Shown here in pieces: positions 42,355 through 55,738 of a stretch of DNA of 64,000 nucleotides. The translations under genes and the position numbers were made by a program. The notes under the pieces are model-generated. The model did not search any database. It was not told the origin of the DNA and saw only the letters and a program-made list of their open reading frames with translations. Position 1 is the stretch's first letter. The number at the start of each line of letters is the position of its first letter. The DNA is from Sepiola atlantica. Lineage: Eukaryota; Mollusca; Cephalopoda; Sepiida; Sepiolidae. The stretch lies in the NCBI GenBank assembly GCA_963556195.1, contig OY744516.1, forward strand, positions 30,101,183 to 30,165,182. Reading direction: 5' to 3'.

Positions 42355-43790
42355 GTGAACGAGAGAGCATCGTGGCGGGCGAACTTCTTTAAAGTTTTAC
42401 CGTCCATTGATGGATAACGCAAAACAAGACAAAGTGTTCATTATTCTACTTCGTCTGCTCCAAACCATAAGTCCGGGTGCTTTTTTAAGCGATGATAAAA
42501 TACCAAAATGCCAACAATACTATCAACAGACATCTTCAACTTCGTATTCTCTCACAACAAATAGTATTAAAACAACACGATAGAAAACAAATCAGTCGAT
42601 GATTGATACGAATCTTTGTTATTTTTTGGGTGTGCAGTCAGCCATTAATAATGAACGCCTATTTAATAGAACTTTTTAATCGGCTGTTTCTTGTTGTATT
42701 TTTTAATCTATGTTTTATTACATGAAATTTCATTTGCACTTCCTAACTGTCTCAGCATGTCTTAATTTACTGGCAACGATGTTTTGAGTCAGTGATCTTA
42801 ATATGCTTGACAGGAATAAAAATAAAATTGTTTCGTTTCTACATATATACTAGAAGAATACAATGGGTTAAATGAATTCCGCGAACAGAACAGTGTTGCA
42901 CCACTTTTATGTCCCTATATGAATATTAAAACCAAGATATAATGCTAATAAACCGTATATCTAGAATGCTTATTCTAATTTTGATAAAATCCATTAAATG
43001 ATTTTGATTCTAGAAAATGTATAATATGTACCACTTAAGCTTAAGGAGTCTAGGGATAAACTGAAATTCAGAGAATCTTGCTTAATTGGTGTCTAATTGT
43101 AATGGATCAAATCTGATGCACATCTGAAATATGTGAATTTTCAAATGTGAAGTTATGCCCATATACTGTCTCCTACAACCTCTTTAAAGTACAAAAAAAA
43201 AAATGAAATTTGTGGAATATTTATTAATTGATGTCTAATACCTATTTTTTTAAATTCCACAAAATTCGTGTTTTTCTGAATTTTTAAATAGGATTTTTAC
43301 CACCTCTTTTCCCCTAAAACTAAATTAAACTAAATATAGCCTACATTACCCACCCTTACACCGAGAAGATGAAATCTAAAATTTATAATGACCGGTTAAT
43401 AAGTTTGGGAGTGAATCCTCTACACAGAAATATATGAACATATAGACATACCTAATTTATATAAATAGAGATACGCACTTTTAATATATAATTAAAGTGT
43501 TATTGTGTGATGGTGATCTACCCTATTTCGTAACTAAATGGACTCTTCTAGACATCGTGTATAGAAGAACTTACCACGAAGGACAGCAGTCTTTCTGTAA
43601 CATACTATTCTGTATTTCTGTAAATACACCCTCTTGTAAATATACCACCGTGTTGTCTTATTTATAATCGGTCTTTCAAGGTCACACCATAAAGTCAAAC
43701 CATGATTTGTGTCCATCATTGGATCTTTACTAAGTGCACAAAATGGTCACTGCGTGATGAGGGAGAAATGCTGCGAGCAGTCAGTCAATC
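42355..43790. other. Unassigned AT-rich stretch
   Basis: I saw no coding domain. Weak internal similarity (AGGAGTCTAGGGAT, TTAATTG(G/A)TGTCTAAT at 43085 and 43228) hints at an old tandem repeat. Confidence 0.35.
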
Positions 43791-43794
43791 TTAT

Positions 43795-44000
43795 TAGAGA
43801 GTTGAGAAGTGGTTAACGACACGGACTGAAACCTAGGTGTGCCAAGTTCGAATCTAGTTCGTTCCACAGAAACACTTTCACTTAGGATGTTAGCAACCTT
43901 CACGTGGTCTCTTTCTGTAAGTACCCGATGTTTTTCTAGAAAGATATCGGGGTAACCAATGCCAACAACAGAATTATCTGATTCATACGAAATGAATGAA
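43795..44000 (+). mobile_element. tRNA-derived SINE, copy 2
   Basis: GAAGTGGTTAACGACACGGA (A-box region, 43806), B-box AGTTCGAATCT (43845) and the same body and CTGATTCATACGAA tail as at 37.72 kb. Moderately diverged between copies. Confidence 0.8.
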
Positions 44001-44004
44001 TGAA

Positions 44005-45580
<1,576 letters not shown>

Positions 45581-45582
45581 CT

Positions 45583-45949
45583 TGTCGCCCCAATCTAGGC
45601 TGGGCACTATAATGAGTAGTATTAACACAGCCGTTATCGTAGCTTTAATGCATGTTCCTTCAGTAGTTGAACATTCTTGACGACAGCTGTCTATAAGTCT
45701 ATAACAGTTTTAAACTCTCGCTGTTTTATCAGATTGTTCATAGAGGCTGAGTGGGTTAAGGCGTCGGAATTTGGGTTATAACATGGCTCGTATTCCGGGG
45801 TTTCGAATCCTACGATCGGTATGAATAGTTATCTATATACGGACGATTCCCAAAAGGAAGAAACGTATAAGTATGTAGATGAAAACACATTTTTATCTAC
45901 ATACTTATACGTTTCACCCTTTCGGAAATCGTCAGTGTATAAATAATTA

Positions 45950-45950
<1 letters not shown>
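45583..45950 (+). mobile_element. SINE with internal tRNA-like region and palindromic tail
   Basis: It begins TTGTCGCCCCAATCTAGGCT, as does the inverted copy at 15.6-15.9 kb. A-box-like GGCTGAGTGGGTTAAGGCGT (about 45749) and B-box-like GGTTTCGAATCC (about 45799) form a tRNA-like unit. The tail (45842-45880) is inverted at 45895-45932, giving a 38-bp-arm hairpin around GTATAAGTATGTAGAT. A (TA)n tract follows. Confidence 0.75.
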
Positions 45951-45954
<4 letters not shown>

Positions 45955-46004
<50 letters not shown>

Positions 46005-46030
46005 ATGTCGGTGGGTGGGTGTGCGTGTGT
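45955..46030. repeat. (TA)n-(TG)n microsatellite
   Basis: TA block, then TG-rich sequence. Confidence 0.95.
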
Positions 46031-46039
46031 GCAACGGTT

Positions 46040-46625
46040 TATAAGCAGGTTCATATCACGGTCCACGCGCTTTCTGTTATACATGAGTGTTCATGAGCTT
46101 GAAAATAAAGCACTCTTTCTCGCTTCGACAGAGTATAAAATCGACGTCGAAATCTATTGAGGAGAAGGTCTCTTCTATTCCTTACGGCCCCTTTCTCGCA
46201 GAAGAGGCGTTGCTGGTCTATCATTATTTCCATGGAAAGTGCTCGACTGAGCTCCAATCTCTGGTTCATCTTTGTAAGACATTCAAAGCAATATCTCGTC
46301 TTACTACCACAACGGAAAAAAACGTTCTTTTCTTTTTCCATGTGTCTAGCGTTAGGCGGAATTTCCATGAACAAAGTTTCTTTGCCAGATCGTCTCATCT
46401 GTGGAACACATTAACACGGTAATGCTTCCCTACAGATTACAACAGAGTCGTCTTGAAATCCAACGACAACAAATACTGTCCTCATAAGTAATAAAACGTA
46501 GTACATCTAATTAATCATTTTTAATCCTCTCATGATATTCATCATCATTCAACTGACAATCTATCCATCTCATTAACCCTTATCCTCGAGTGGATTTTGG
46601 CCTTCATAAGTGGTGACTTATTAGT
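46040..46625 (+). pseudogene. LINE 3' end (family B)
   Basis: Frame 46087-46422 (111 residues) includes SSIPYGPFLAEEALLVYHYF, GKCSTELQSLVHL and RRNFHEQSFFARSSHLWNTL, a LINE C-terminal domain. The 3' UTR ends with CCTTATCCTCGAGTGGATTT, as at 17.28 kb. It is 5'-truncated. Confidence 0.8.
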
Positions 46626-46629
46626 AAAA

Positions 46630-47435
46630 AAAGAGCATAGCTTCACGGATCGAAGTACGCAGAAAAAACGTCATATACGCAAATCTTCAGTGACAATCGT
46701 ATTTAGATACGGCAAAAGTATTACCGTAAATGAACGGCTGTAGATTAGTAAATAGCTATGCGAGACGAGCGAACATGAAAAAGATACGAGCTTTTATAAG
46801 CTACTCTCTTTCTTTCTCCGTTCGTTCGATTTACTATTTCCTCCTGTTTTCTTTTCATATCTTCCCCCTACTGTGCTGAGTGGAAATGGGCTTCTCTAAA
46901 ATATATTTGCTTTCTACGAGGCTCGCACAAACGAAGCAGGCGACTCTGAAATAGTTAAGAAAAAAAAAATATTTCGCATATAGGTGTGAACTCTAGATTT
47001 TTTAACCAATCGTTGACACTGATTCGTTTGACAAGCTGATGTGAACGAGATTATTCTAATAGTCACGCAATAACAAAGAATCAGAGTTCTTCTGGTCGAC
47101 ACATCTACGTGCCTTGACTTCGTGAAAACAACAACAACAACAACAACAAAAACAACAAAAACAACAAAAAGACCACTACCACCACGACCACTAGCACCTA
47201 ACAAAAGCCGTGGACGCACTAAAACAACATGAATTGTGCCACATCTGAAGAAGGTCGTGTAGCAATCAAATGAAACGTTATGAAATTACAAATATTACCG
47301 TTGATGAGGACAATAGTCCGAAAATAAATCAATGTAAATAATGATCGAACTCCTTATCCCTAAACATTTAGACAAAAAGCATTAGAGATGTTTAGTAGAT
47401 AAACTGGCCACGCCGGCAACACTAGTAATCTATTG
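46630..47435. other. Unassigned spacer with (AAC)n
   Basis: AAC repeats at about 47127-47168 make the Val/Phe-rich minus frame an artefact. No gene was found. Confidence 0.4.
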
Positions 47436-47437
47436 AA

Positions 47438-47548
47438 TTGCCTCCCCACGAGAACAAAGTTAGACATGAGGTTGATTTTCAATGAGGGGCATATCCAGCT
47501 GCCCCAAAAGGAGTAATCTAGATTCTGCAAAAATAAAAATTGCCTCAG
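47438..47548 (-). mobile_element. Old SINE-body relative, second copy
   Basis: TTGCCTCCCCACGAGAACAA, AGCTGCCCCAAAAGGAGTAA and AAAAATAAAAATTGCCTC follow the same order as at 24.99 kb and resemble the U2-headed SINE body in reverse. No U2 head. Confidence 0.5.
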
Positions 47549-47549
47549 T

Positions 47550-48110
47550 CAAGAAGAATTTCTACTCCTCTGTTCCTGCAACACATTATAAGAACGAATT
47601 GTATGTTCGACGGGTTCACCTTGCTATTAAATCTTTTTAAGAGGATTAGCTTGCCGACTTTCTTGGCAAAATCTTCGAAGCCCGTGGGGTCTGACGGGGG
47701 TAAGGTGATAAATATTTTATGGCTGCAGAATATTATTTTATGCGTTTTTTTCTCTCGAATATCTATGTGTTGGGTGGAAAGAAAAGTAACGTGTGTTTGC
47801 CTTTCAATTTTTTGGCAGCGTAGTGTTAACTTCTGGCTCTCACTACAGGATGGCAACAGAGCCAGCGATACCTACATCTGACGTACCCACCACCTCCGAT
47901 TATGTAGAAGGCCTTATATCCCCCACCTACCCACCAGAAGGGATGATTTCAGAAGCGCTAGGCCCGCATAGTTTTATTTTTTAATTTTCCGTCTCCTCAA
48001 AATGTAATCAGAAAAACTGTATATAGTCCATTTTAACGGTAACATTATATTAAACTAAAACGATCATCTGGCCAAAACTCAACTTCCGTCAAACTTCCAA
48101 GCTTCCGGTT
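47550..48110. other. Unassigned sequence
   Basis: Overlapping plus (47540-47881) and minus (47856-47545) frames are open for more than 100 codons. Neither has a domain that I recognise, and one must be a shadow of the other at best. Confidence 0.35.
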
Positions 48111-48139
48111 TTGTGAAAATAGTATTCAGGATGTTAAAC

Positions 48140-48335
48140 GCAAGGTCAGGAGAAGTGCACTTTGAGCTATAAAAATGCCTGAACAGCCCCATCGAGGGAC
48201 GCCTTAGGCAATTAGCAATAAACTAACCCCTTTCTCAAAGAGAGAAGGTAAAGCCTGGGAGAGTGATCCTCCTAGGACTGAGGTAAACCATACTTCAACC
48301 CGAGGGAAGAAAAGCCACTGTCAGACTGATATTAA
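48140..48335 (-). mobile_element. Old diverged SINE of the U2-headed family body
   Basis: Plus-strand blocks CAAGGTCAGGAG, AAAATGCCTGAACAGCCCCA, TTAGCAATAAACTAACCCCT, AAAGCCTGGGAGAG and GCCACTGTCAGACTGAT match the copy at 50.15 kb, including the last block, which younger copies lack. Confidence 0.65.
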
Positions 48336-48469
48336 AATTGAAAACGTGTATCCTTTATTAAACACATATAACCGTAGGTAAGTATGTAGGCGTGAGGAAT
48401 AATTCCTACCAAAGTTTACGTTCCTAAGTTTAAAAGTAGTTATTGAAAAACAAAGCCAAACACACAGAT

Positions 48470-49015
48470 AAATACCTGACATCCAGGTGTAAGGTTCTTC
48501 TGGAGGGACGGCTTCTACACAATGTACCACAATGGAATGTGTAAATATCTCCACAAGACCATTTACCAAAAATTCAACATCCAGTGTAGCAGCAAGTCCT
48601 GGGATCATATACCAGAGATAACTGTTGGAAATAAGTCATACGCCATCCACTATAATTATCCCTACAGATACATGCAGCTGTTAAACCTGTCATAGTAATA
48701 TGGGAAAGGAGGAAGAGTGTACACACATTAGTTGAAATCAGCAGCCCTAATGATGCTGGCCTAAACAGAGCTGAGAGGGAGGAGAGAATTAACTAGCAAG
48801 GTCTTATGTACAACGTGAAAAGAAATTGGGATCTTAGAAAGATTTCAATCATCCAGTAATCATAGTTCATGAAAAAGAACTTTAAAAAACTATCTCGAGA
48901 ATATGCCCGCTGAACCAAGTGCAAGATAGACCTAAACCAATTGCACTTAAAAGTATTGTTAGAATCCTAAAAATATCTCTCAATTGAACTCTCTGAAATA
49001 CCTGGTGAATGGCTG
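48470..49015 (+). pseudogene. RLE LINE 3' end (family S-like)
   Basis: Plus-strand residues include MYHNGMCKYLHKTIYQKFNI, EISSPNDAGLNRAEREE and YNVKRNWDLRKISI, equivalent to the post-knuckle helix and nuclease region at 22.1-22.5 kb. The latter part carries KKNFKKLSREYAR-like residues. Stops and shifts are present. It is 5'-truncated. Confidence 0.75.
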
Positions 49016-49019
49016 CCAT

Positions 49020-50140
49020 TCAGTGGGATACCATAGCAACAGCAAAAAAGAAAAAAGAAAAGAGAATAACTAAATAGACAGATGGACGTCTCTCATCTAA
49101 ATGAATAAATGCGAAAGCTTATTTAATTTATCACTCCTATATTACCATAAAAACGGGTTACTATTTAAATCAATAATACAACACATTAGTTAAAGATACT
49201 ATATATATATATATATATATAGATAGATAGATATCGTAGAGACGAAAGACCCAAAGAACTCTTTCCATGCCTTATTTGCATAATTACTTTTTCAAAAGTT
49301 CATAATTAATTGATGTTTTGTGTTATTCATTCGTAATTTTATCGTTCTGTTTTTCTTCATATATATGCAATATTTCGTCGATATACACAGTAATTAATTA
49401 AAGTACTTTGATACAAAAATGATAAGTTATTAAACCTTTCTTAAAATATTTGACGATTAATTTTCAGGGCAAGTAATTTAAACTAAGAGAGAAAGATATA
49501 CAAGACATAAGAGTTCTGAAAGGGGAAAAGGTGATTGACCGCCCCTTCCCTCTCTCTTTATCTCTCTCTCTCTCTCTCTCTCTCTCTTACTATCTCTCTC
49601 ATTCTCTTTCTCACTATCTCTCTCCCGTTAGAGACGTCTTAGGGGAACGAGTGTCTGACTACTTCTATTAACGACAGACGTCACATTTTTAAATGGTTTT
49701 TAATAAGTAAAAATAACAAACACACACACACACTCACACACACAGGCTCACGCGCGCACACAGCGAATTAATTTCCTCTTTCTGTTCATTTCTTGGCGGT
49801 TTTATTTTAAAAGATCGAAATTAGCAAACTGTTAATATCTATTTATATGAATAAATGCGTGGTTACAACAAACTTATGAATGAAATGTTTACTATTTTGA
49901 TTTTAAGTATTCCAAGTAGCGAACCTTGCTAAGCGATAGCGAGGTGACAAAGCCAGCTGGTCTTAGTATAGATTCAAACAACATTGCTGCATTAACTAAT
50001 TGTGTTTATTGGAAAAGCGCACCTGTTTATATAATGTGGACGTATAATGCATCGCCGACGGGCAAGTTCAAGGCAAAGAGAAAATAAGGGAATAACAAAC
50101 CAAAAACTACATAAAGTCTTTTCACCATAAGCTAAGTATT
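49020..50140. other. Unassigned spacer with short microsatellites
   Basis: It contains (TA)n at 49199-49220, (CT)n at 49553-49625 and CA-rich sequence at 49720-49765. No gene was found. Confidence 0.4.
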
Positions 50141-50144
50141 TTAT

Positions 50145-50400
50145 TTGCCTCTTATCCAGAAGGTTAGGCACAAGGTCAGGTGTGGTTTTTAAAAGCCAGC
50201 GCACTAGGATTAGCGCACTCTGCCCTACAAAAATGCCCCGTCGACATTCCCCGGTATGACGCCTCATGCAATTAGCAATAAACCAACCCTTTCTCACAGA
50301 GAATGTAAAGCCTGGGAAGGTTAACCTCGAGAGACTGAACATGACCATACCCTTATCAGATAGCAACAAAGTCACTGCCGGACTGATTGTCGAGCACGTA
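50145..50400 (-). mobile_element. Old diverged SINE of the U2-headed family body
   Basis: AGGTTAGGCACAAGGTCAGG, AAAAGCCAGCGCAC, ACATTCCCCGGTATGACGCC and TTAGCAATAAACCAACC on the plus strand, ending with GTCACTGCCGGACTGAT shared with 48.3 kb. The U2 head is not visible. Confidence 0.75.
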
Positions 50401-50435
50401 TCTCCGATAATGCTAAGTATACTACTTTAGTAAAA

Positions 50436-50437
<2 letters not shown>

Positions 50438-50492
<55 letters not shown>

Positions 50493-50775
50493 TAAGCTCC
50501 TCTCTCACCCCCCACCCCCACCCCCCCCCCAAAAAAAAAAATTAAAAAGAATTTTAAAAATTCTTTTTTTTTTAAATAAGGGAAGAGAAAAGGAAAAGAA
50601 CAAAAAGAAAAAGAAAGGAATTGAAAGGAAAAAAAATTTAAATTAAAAAGAAAAATTGATTTTTGAAAAAAAATGTTTAATTTTTTTAATTAAAAAAAAA
50701 AATTTTTTAATTTTTAATTTTTAATTTTTTATTTATTTATTTATTTTTTAAATTATTTATTTATTTATTTTTTTA
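50438..50775. repeat. (AAT)n followed by C-, A- and T-rich low-complexity sequence
   Basis: AAT units (50438-50492), a C-run near 50508-50530, then purine-rich and A/T-rich low-complexity sequence that leads into a LINE 3' UTR. Confidence 0.9.
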
Positions 50776-50779
50776 ACTG

Positions 50780-51123
50780 GGCCGGCCTAGGCTGACACCA
50801 GACAACATATTTGTAGAGGGTCGAGGAGGATGAGAAGATCGAGGAGGGACAGCACACACCAGACCTCCACTGGAAAAGTGCAGAGAGTGTTGAGACCTTG
50901 AGGAGGCTTGTTGCCACCCAAATCCCAGAGAAGACCAATTGTCCTTACCAGCGAGAAATCAATGGTAAGAGACTGTTGCGATACCGCATTGTTATCGAAA
51001 AGAGGTGAAGAACACTGGAAGTCTGGGGAGACTTGTTGTCACTCAGACTCCAGGAAATACCACTGGTTGTTGTCGGTGAGCAATCACTGACGATGATCTG
51101 TGTGAGAACTCATAGTGAGTACA

Positions 51124-51180
<57 letters not shown>
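50780..51180 (+). mobile_element. 3' UTR of RLE LINE family R, ending in (AAT)n
   Basis: CCAGACCTCCACTGGAAAAG, CTTGAGGAGGCTTGTTGCCA, GTCACTCAGACTCCAGGAAA and GAGAACTCATAGTGAGTAC match 57060-57330 and the reverse complement of 59631-59930. It ends directly in (AAT)n at 51124-51180. No coding part remains. Confidence 0.85.
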
Positions 51181-51181
<1 letters not shown>

Positions 51182-51602
51182 TACCCAACATAGTCTTAAA
51201 AGACGAGACTGATAAATCTATGCTAAAATGGAGCGACTTTGTAGTCTGTTATTTCATTTTTATTTGTGTTGATTGAAATTACATTTGAATGGAAAATTAC
51301 TGGAAGAATTTTAAAATTAATTTTAAACGGTCAGTGTATTAATCTCTAGTTGAGCAGAGACGCGACTAAAGACAGTACCCAAAAGAGTTTCAAAAGACGA
51401 GACAGATAAACATATGCTAAAATTCTAAATCAAAAAGTCGATCGTGTTTGCAAACTTCAGAAGGATATTTAGTTAAATATAAATCAAAGCCTTCACACTA
51501 ACCTGCTTCAATTCGTCGTGTAAATATGGGAGGGGAACCTATCGTCGTCTTCGGAGATTAGACAACTACTAAGTAGATACTTAATATATATATAAAACAT
51601 TT

Positions 51603-51613
<11 letters not shown>

Positions 51614-51659
<46 letters not shown>
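51614..51659. repeat. (TA)n microsatellite
   Basis: Pure TA tract upstream of the LINE at 51.75 kb. Confidence 0.95.
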
Positions 51660-51663
<4 letters not shown>

Positions 51664-52542
51664 TTATTTTTTAATTTCTTCAATTAAAAAAAATATATTT
51701 TATTTATTTTTTATAATTGTTTTGTTGTTGTATGTTGCAACATACACCAAAATATAACTAATGCTACATAATAATGATACAAGCCGTGAGACTCAGAAGA
51801 AAGATCTGAGTTTCATGATTTGGAAGGTGCTCTCTCGTTAGTCAACATGGGGGACCCGGTCGGCATTCTGCGAATGTTGGCTCCTCTAATTTCAGGCACA
51901 AGACCACAGATAAGAAAAAACAGGTAAGTAACCTCTCTAATTCCATGTATCACAATAATACAGGTCAAGCAGAGGAACGCAGAGAATGGACAGAACAATC
52001 CAAAAAGCCATAAAAATAAATGGACCACAAAGGAGAATAGACTGGTAATGGAATGCTACTATAGAAGCAACCCCAAAGAGAGCGAATGAAAAATCTATGG
52101 GGCATGTTTACTTGCTACCAGACAACTGAACAAAAGATTGTAAACCAAGCAAGACAGATCCTGAAGAGGGGATGGTTCTCAGAGCAAGAACTAATGGAAA
52201 TCAAACAAAATATAGATGGTCTAACAGATTAGGAAACACCTCTTAATGAAAACTAACAGGTAGACGACTGGCAAAACATGAACACTGAAACAGAAGAGAC
52301 TGAAAACGACGAAATCATAGAACTCACTGAGGATGAAGCAAGCGAAGTTGAAAATATCAAACGATTTATGCATGAGAACAAAACAGTAATCTCATTACTA
52401 AGCAACGAAGAGTGGAAGAAATTAAAATTAGAAACAGCAAATGTAAACGGACTCCTCCCATACATGTCAACAGATACTATCACAGACCTAAACAATTTAA
52501 TATATGAATGGGCAAAAACAGTAAGAATAAAATTAAAAATAG

Positions 52543-53740
52543 GGTACTACTCCAGGATTTGCGCCTAATTTCCGTGACTGCTCGGCAGCAGCGAGTCGAC
52601 AGCTCGCGGAAGCGTCCGAGACCTGCCGAGTCGAAAACGAGGCTGTATAAACAAAACCAAAAAAATCGTGAATAAAAAAAATGGAAGATTGGCAGACGAC
52701 AACAATATAAGACGATGAATATACGGAAAGAAAAAGAAATGCATATATTTTTATTTTAAAAAAAATGAAAGAAATGAACAAACCCATAGCTGAAATAAAT
52801 TATCTTTATTTTTTGTTTATTTTTTAACAATATTTTTTGTACTTTTTTTTGCAATTAGGCAAGTCTTTTTTTTTCAAATTAGGCTTGTTTTTTTTTGGGG
52901 GGGGGGGCCTTACCGTGGTCCCAGGGACGACGTACTGCCTGATTATTGGAAGGGTTAGGGTTTCGGCATTTCTGTTTGGCACTGTCACCAGGAAACCCTA
53001 ACCCTTCTCTGCGGGGTCGTATCCCCCCCCCCCCGAAGACCCAGACAAGCGGCTGGAGAACACGGCCGACGTTGTGTTTACGTCGGTTGAATAGACTCTC
53101 GTCGATCTCCACCGTATGCCCTGGGCCTCCGAGTCGTCTAGGGTTGCGCGCCAGATGTTCGGTGCATACCTCCCGCAGAAAATTCTTCCAATCCACTTGT
53201 GTGGTTGGAGACAGTACACCGCATTCTTTTTGTAGATTTTTCCCTGTCGCCATATCCTGGGACCACAGGTAGATCATCTTTAGGATGGTAGCTATCTCAA
53301 ACTTTGATCGCGACAAAAAATGTCCCCGATCGCAAAGAAATCCAAGCCCTGCATTCCTGGGTGGGGCATCTCCAGGCATATCTGTCAGATATTGTTCGTC
53401 TTGCCGTCAACCGGCAAAGTCGACCGCATCGCGTACATCGCATTCTGGTGGGCAGTAGAGCTTTCTGCTGGCAGAAATTCATTACCTCCTTCGGAGATTC
53501 TAGACTTCGACACAATTGCTCAAAATTCTTTTTTTTTTCAGTTTGTCTTAGCGTCTCCTTCCAATTTTTATCGGCTGCTTGATATAAACTGGTTTGCAGC
53601 ATCCTGATTGGTCAGGTTTTTTCCCCAGTTTTATTTACAGCCTCGTTTTCGACTCTGCAGGTCTCGGACGCTTCCGCGAGCTGTCGGCTCGCTGCTGCCG
53701 AGCAGTCACGGAAATTAGGTGCAAATCCTGGAGTAACACC
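52543..53740 (-). mobile_element. Merlin DNA transposon with ~107-bp terminal inverted repeats
   Basis: TIRs at 52543-52649 and 53635-53740 are nearly identical, starting GGTACTACTCCAGGATTTGC and GGTGTTACTCCAGGATTTGC respectively (read inward). Flanking 8-mers AAAAATAG (52535-52542) and AAAAATAT (53741-53748) fit the 8-9-bp target duplication known for Merlin. It is inserted within the LINE coding region. It is short (1.2 kb), with a damaged transposase on the minus strand. Confidence 0.9.
52879..53602 (-). pseudogene. Merlin (IS1016/ISXO2-like) transposase remnant
   Basis: Minus frame 53602-53297 carries a zinc-ribbon-like CTRCGRLC...CPTQEC region ending at LRSGTFF. The continuing frame 53379-52879 holds LKMIYLWSQDMATG, VDWKNFLREVC and GPGHTVEIDESLFNRRKHN (first catalytic Asp region) and WVFGGG. 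A 1-nt excess near 53312 and a further shift at the G-run (53026-53035) break the frame. The third-acidic-residue region is missing after about 52910. This copy cannot be autonomous. Confidence 0.85.
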
Positions 53741-54631
53741 AAAAATATAAATAAAAACTGGACAAAAGAATGGATCGATGAAGTCTGGATAGGAAATCTA
53801 ACTGAAAACGCAGATTACAAAACTTCGGAAAGAAGCTTAAACAGTAAATAGGTTAAAAAAAAGAAACAATGGAAAAAGCATTTGACTCACAAGGAAAAAC
53901 TAAATAAGAAACGTGAAGAACTAAAACAAAAGATAGCAGCAAACGAAGGAAGACTGAGACGATACAGATACAAATCGGAACAGTACAAACAAAATAGGAT
54001 CTTTGAAAACAATGAATAACAAGAACATAACAACCGGACCTTATAGAAAGAAAAAATCTTCTGGAGCAATATATGGGGGCAGCCTCAAGACCACAACAGA
54101 AATGCCAAATGACTGAAAAAATATGAAAATAGAACTTCAGGAAATTGAAGAAGGTACAGAAACAGAAACAGAAATTAATGAAGAAACGATGAAAACGACC
54201 CTAAGGAACATTGCAAACTGGAAAGCCCCAGGCCACGATGGAATACATACATACTGGTTTTAAAAATGCACGACCCTACATGAAACTAACAATACAATTG
54301 AGAGGATGTACCAGAATAGATGCCCAAAATAAGAACTACGTTAATACAGAAACCCCCCGAAAAGAGGAACGACCCAAAGCAACTACAGACCAATAACCTG
54401 TTTACCAACTATGTGGAAAATCCTTACGACACAATGAGAGAACAGATCTACCACTCCCTTAACAATCGTAGACTACTACTCGAGGAACAAAAAGGATGCC
54501 GGAAAGGAAATATAAGAACGCACGACCTGTTATACATAGACCAAAAGATCTCGAAGTATGTAAAAAGCAGGAAAAGAACATAGCCATGGCATGGACTGAC
54601 TCCAAGAAGCCTATGACAGAATCCCTTAAGT

Positions 54632-55072
54632 ATGGATAATTTAATGCTTAAAATGTACAAGATATTCGACAAGATTATTAATATTATGACGAAAACAATG
54701 GGAACATGGAGACTGGAACTAACAGCTGGAGGACAACACCTGACTGAGATAAGAATACAGAAAGGCATCTTCCAAGGAGATTCTCTATCACCACTACTGT
54801 TTATCATAGCCGTGATGCTACTCAACTACATAGTTAGGAAATGTGATGCTGAATACAAGTTTACAGACATAGAACAAAGAATCAACCACCTCATGTATAT
54901 GGACGACCTGAAGCTATTTGCAAAAAGCAAAAAGGAACTGAAAAAGCTAATAAACACGATCAGAATATTAAGCCAGAACATCCAAATGGAATTCGGGATG
55001 GAAAAGTGTGCACTGCAAGAGATAAAAAGGGGAAAACTGGAGACATCGGAGGGCATGGAACTGCCCAACTAA
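54632..55072 (+). pseudogene. RT core of RLE LINE copy 2
   Basis: 146 open codons with METWRL-like MGTWRLELTAGGQHL, RT motif B IFQGDSLSPLLFI, motif C YMDDLKLFA and the thumb-proximal FGMEKCALQEIKRGKLET. It is highly similar to residues 585-710 of the ORF at 60491-63451. It is flanked by frameshifts on both sides. Confidence 0.9.
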
Positions 55073-55127
55073 GAGGAAATGAAGGCGCTTGGTTTACATG
55101 AAACTTACAAATATTTGGGAGTTCTGG

Positions 55128-55738
55128 AAGCACTAACTTATATTTTTTATACCGCTCTCCTTCGACTCAGGACTTTACCCTGCTTAACTTTGTGTCTGAA
55201 AGCATAGATAAAGCATTTTCACTTGACTCGAGTGCTGAAATACATGTATTTAAGGATTTAAATGTACATCACCGTGACTGGCTTGGATTCTTCGGCTAAT
55301 CCAATTTGCCCCTCACTATCCACCAAGCTCCAGCCCCTGCCCCATCGCCGCAATGTTGCATCCTTGTGCTTGTTTTACAAGTACTTCAATGAAATGTGCT
55401 CCGATGAACTTGCTGCTCTGGTGCCCCCTCGACGTAAATACACTCGACTAACCCGACAATCAGCTAAATCCCACCCATTCACTGTTGAGGTCCAGAGATG
55501 CGAGAGATCCTTCTACTTCAATAACTGCTTTGTTCAAGCTGTCGGCCTTTGGTATTCCGTTTCTGCCCCCTAATTACCCGACTGTACCGACATGCAGAAA
55601 TTTAAAACTAATGTGAACAAGCATCTCTCTGCAAAGCTCCCATCTTAGGATGACCCCCAAAACGTTAACCTTAATTCTCAGTCGCCCCTTACGTCTACAG
55701 TGGCAACTTGTCTTGTTTGGGGTGAACTAAGGTTAAAA
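55128..55738 (+). mobile_element. LINE family A, internally deleted, inserted in LINE copy 2
   Basis: The 5' part (55140-55300) reads YRSPSTQDFTLLNFVSESID and HVFKDLNVHHRDWLG, an AP-endonuclease segment. It then jumps directly to the RT C-terminal IGPSLSTKLQPLP-like region (55300-55570) and the 3' UTR, which ends TTGTTTGGGGTGAACTAAGG (about 55719-55733). Several hundred codons are missing between them. It splits the host LINE between the codons for GVLEA and the sequence resuming near 55740. Confidence 0.85.

Noticed and set aside
51990..52250. Separate host gene upstream of the Merlin element
   Set aside because: The residues match the N-terminal region of the R-family LINE in the right order, so it is part of copy 2.
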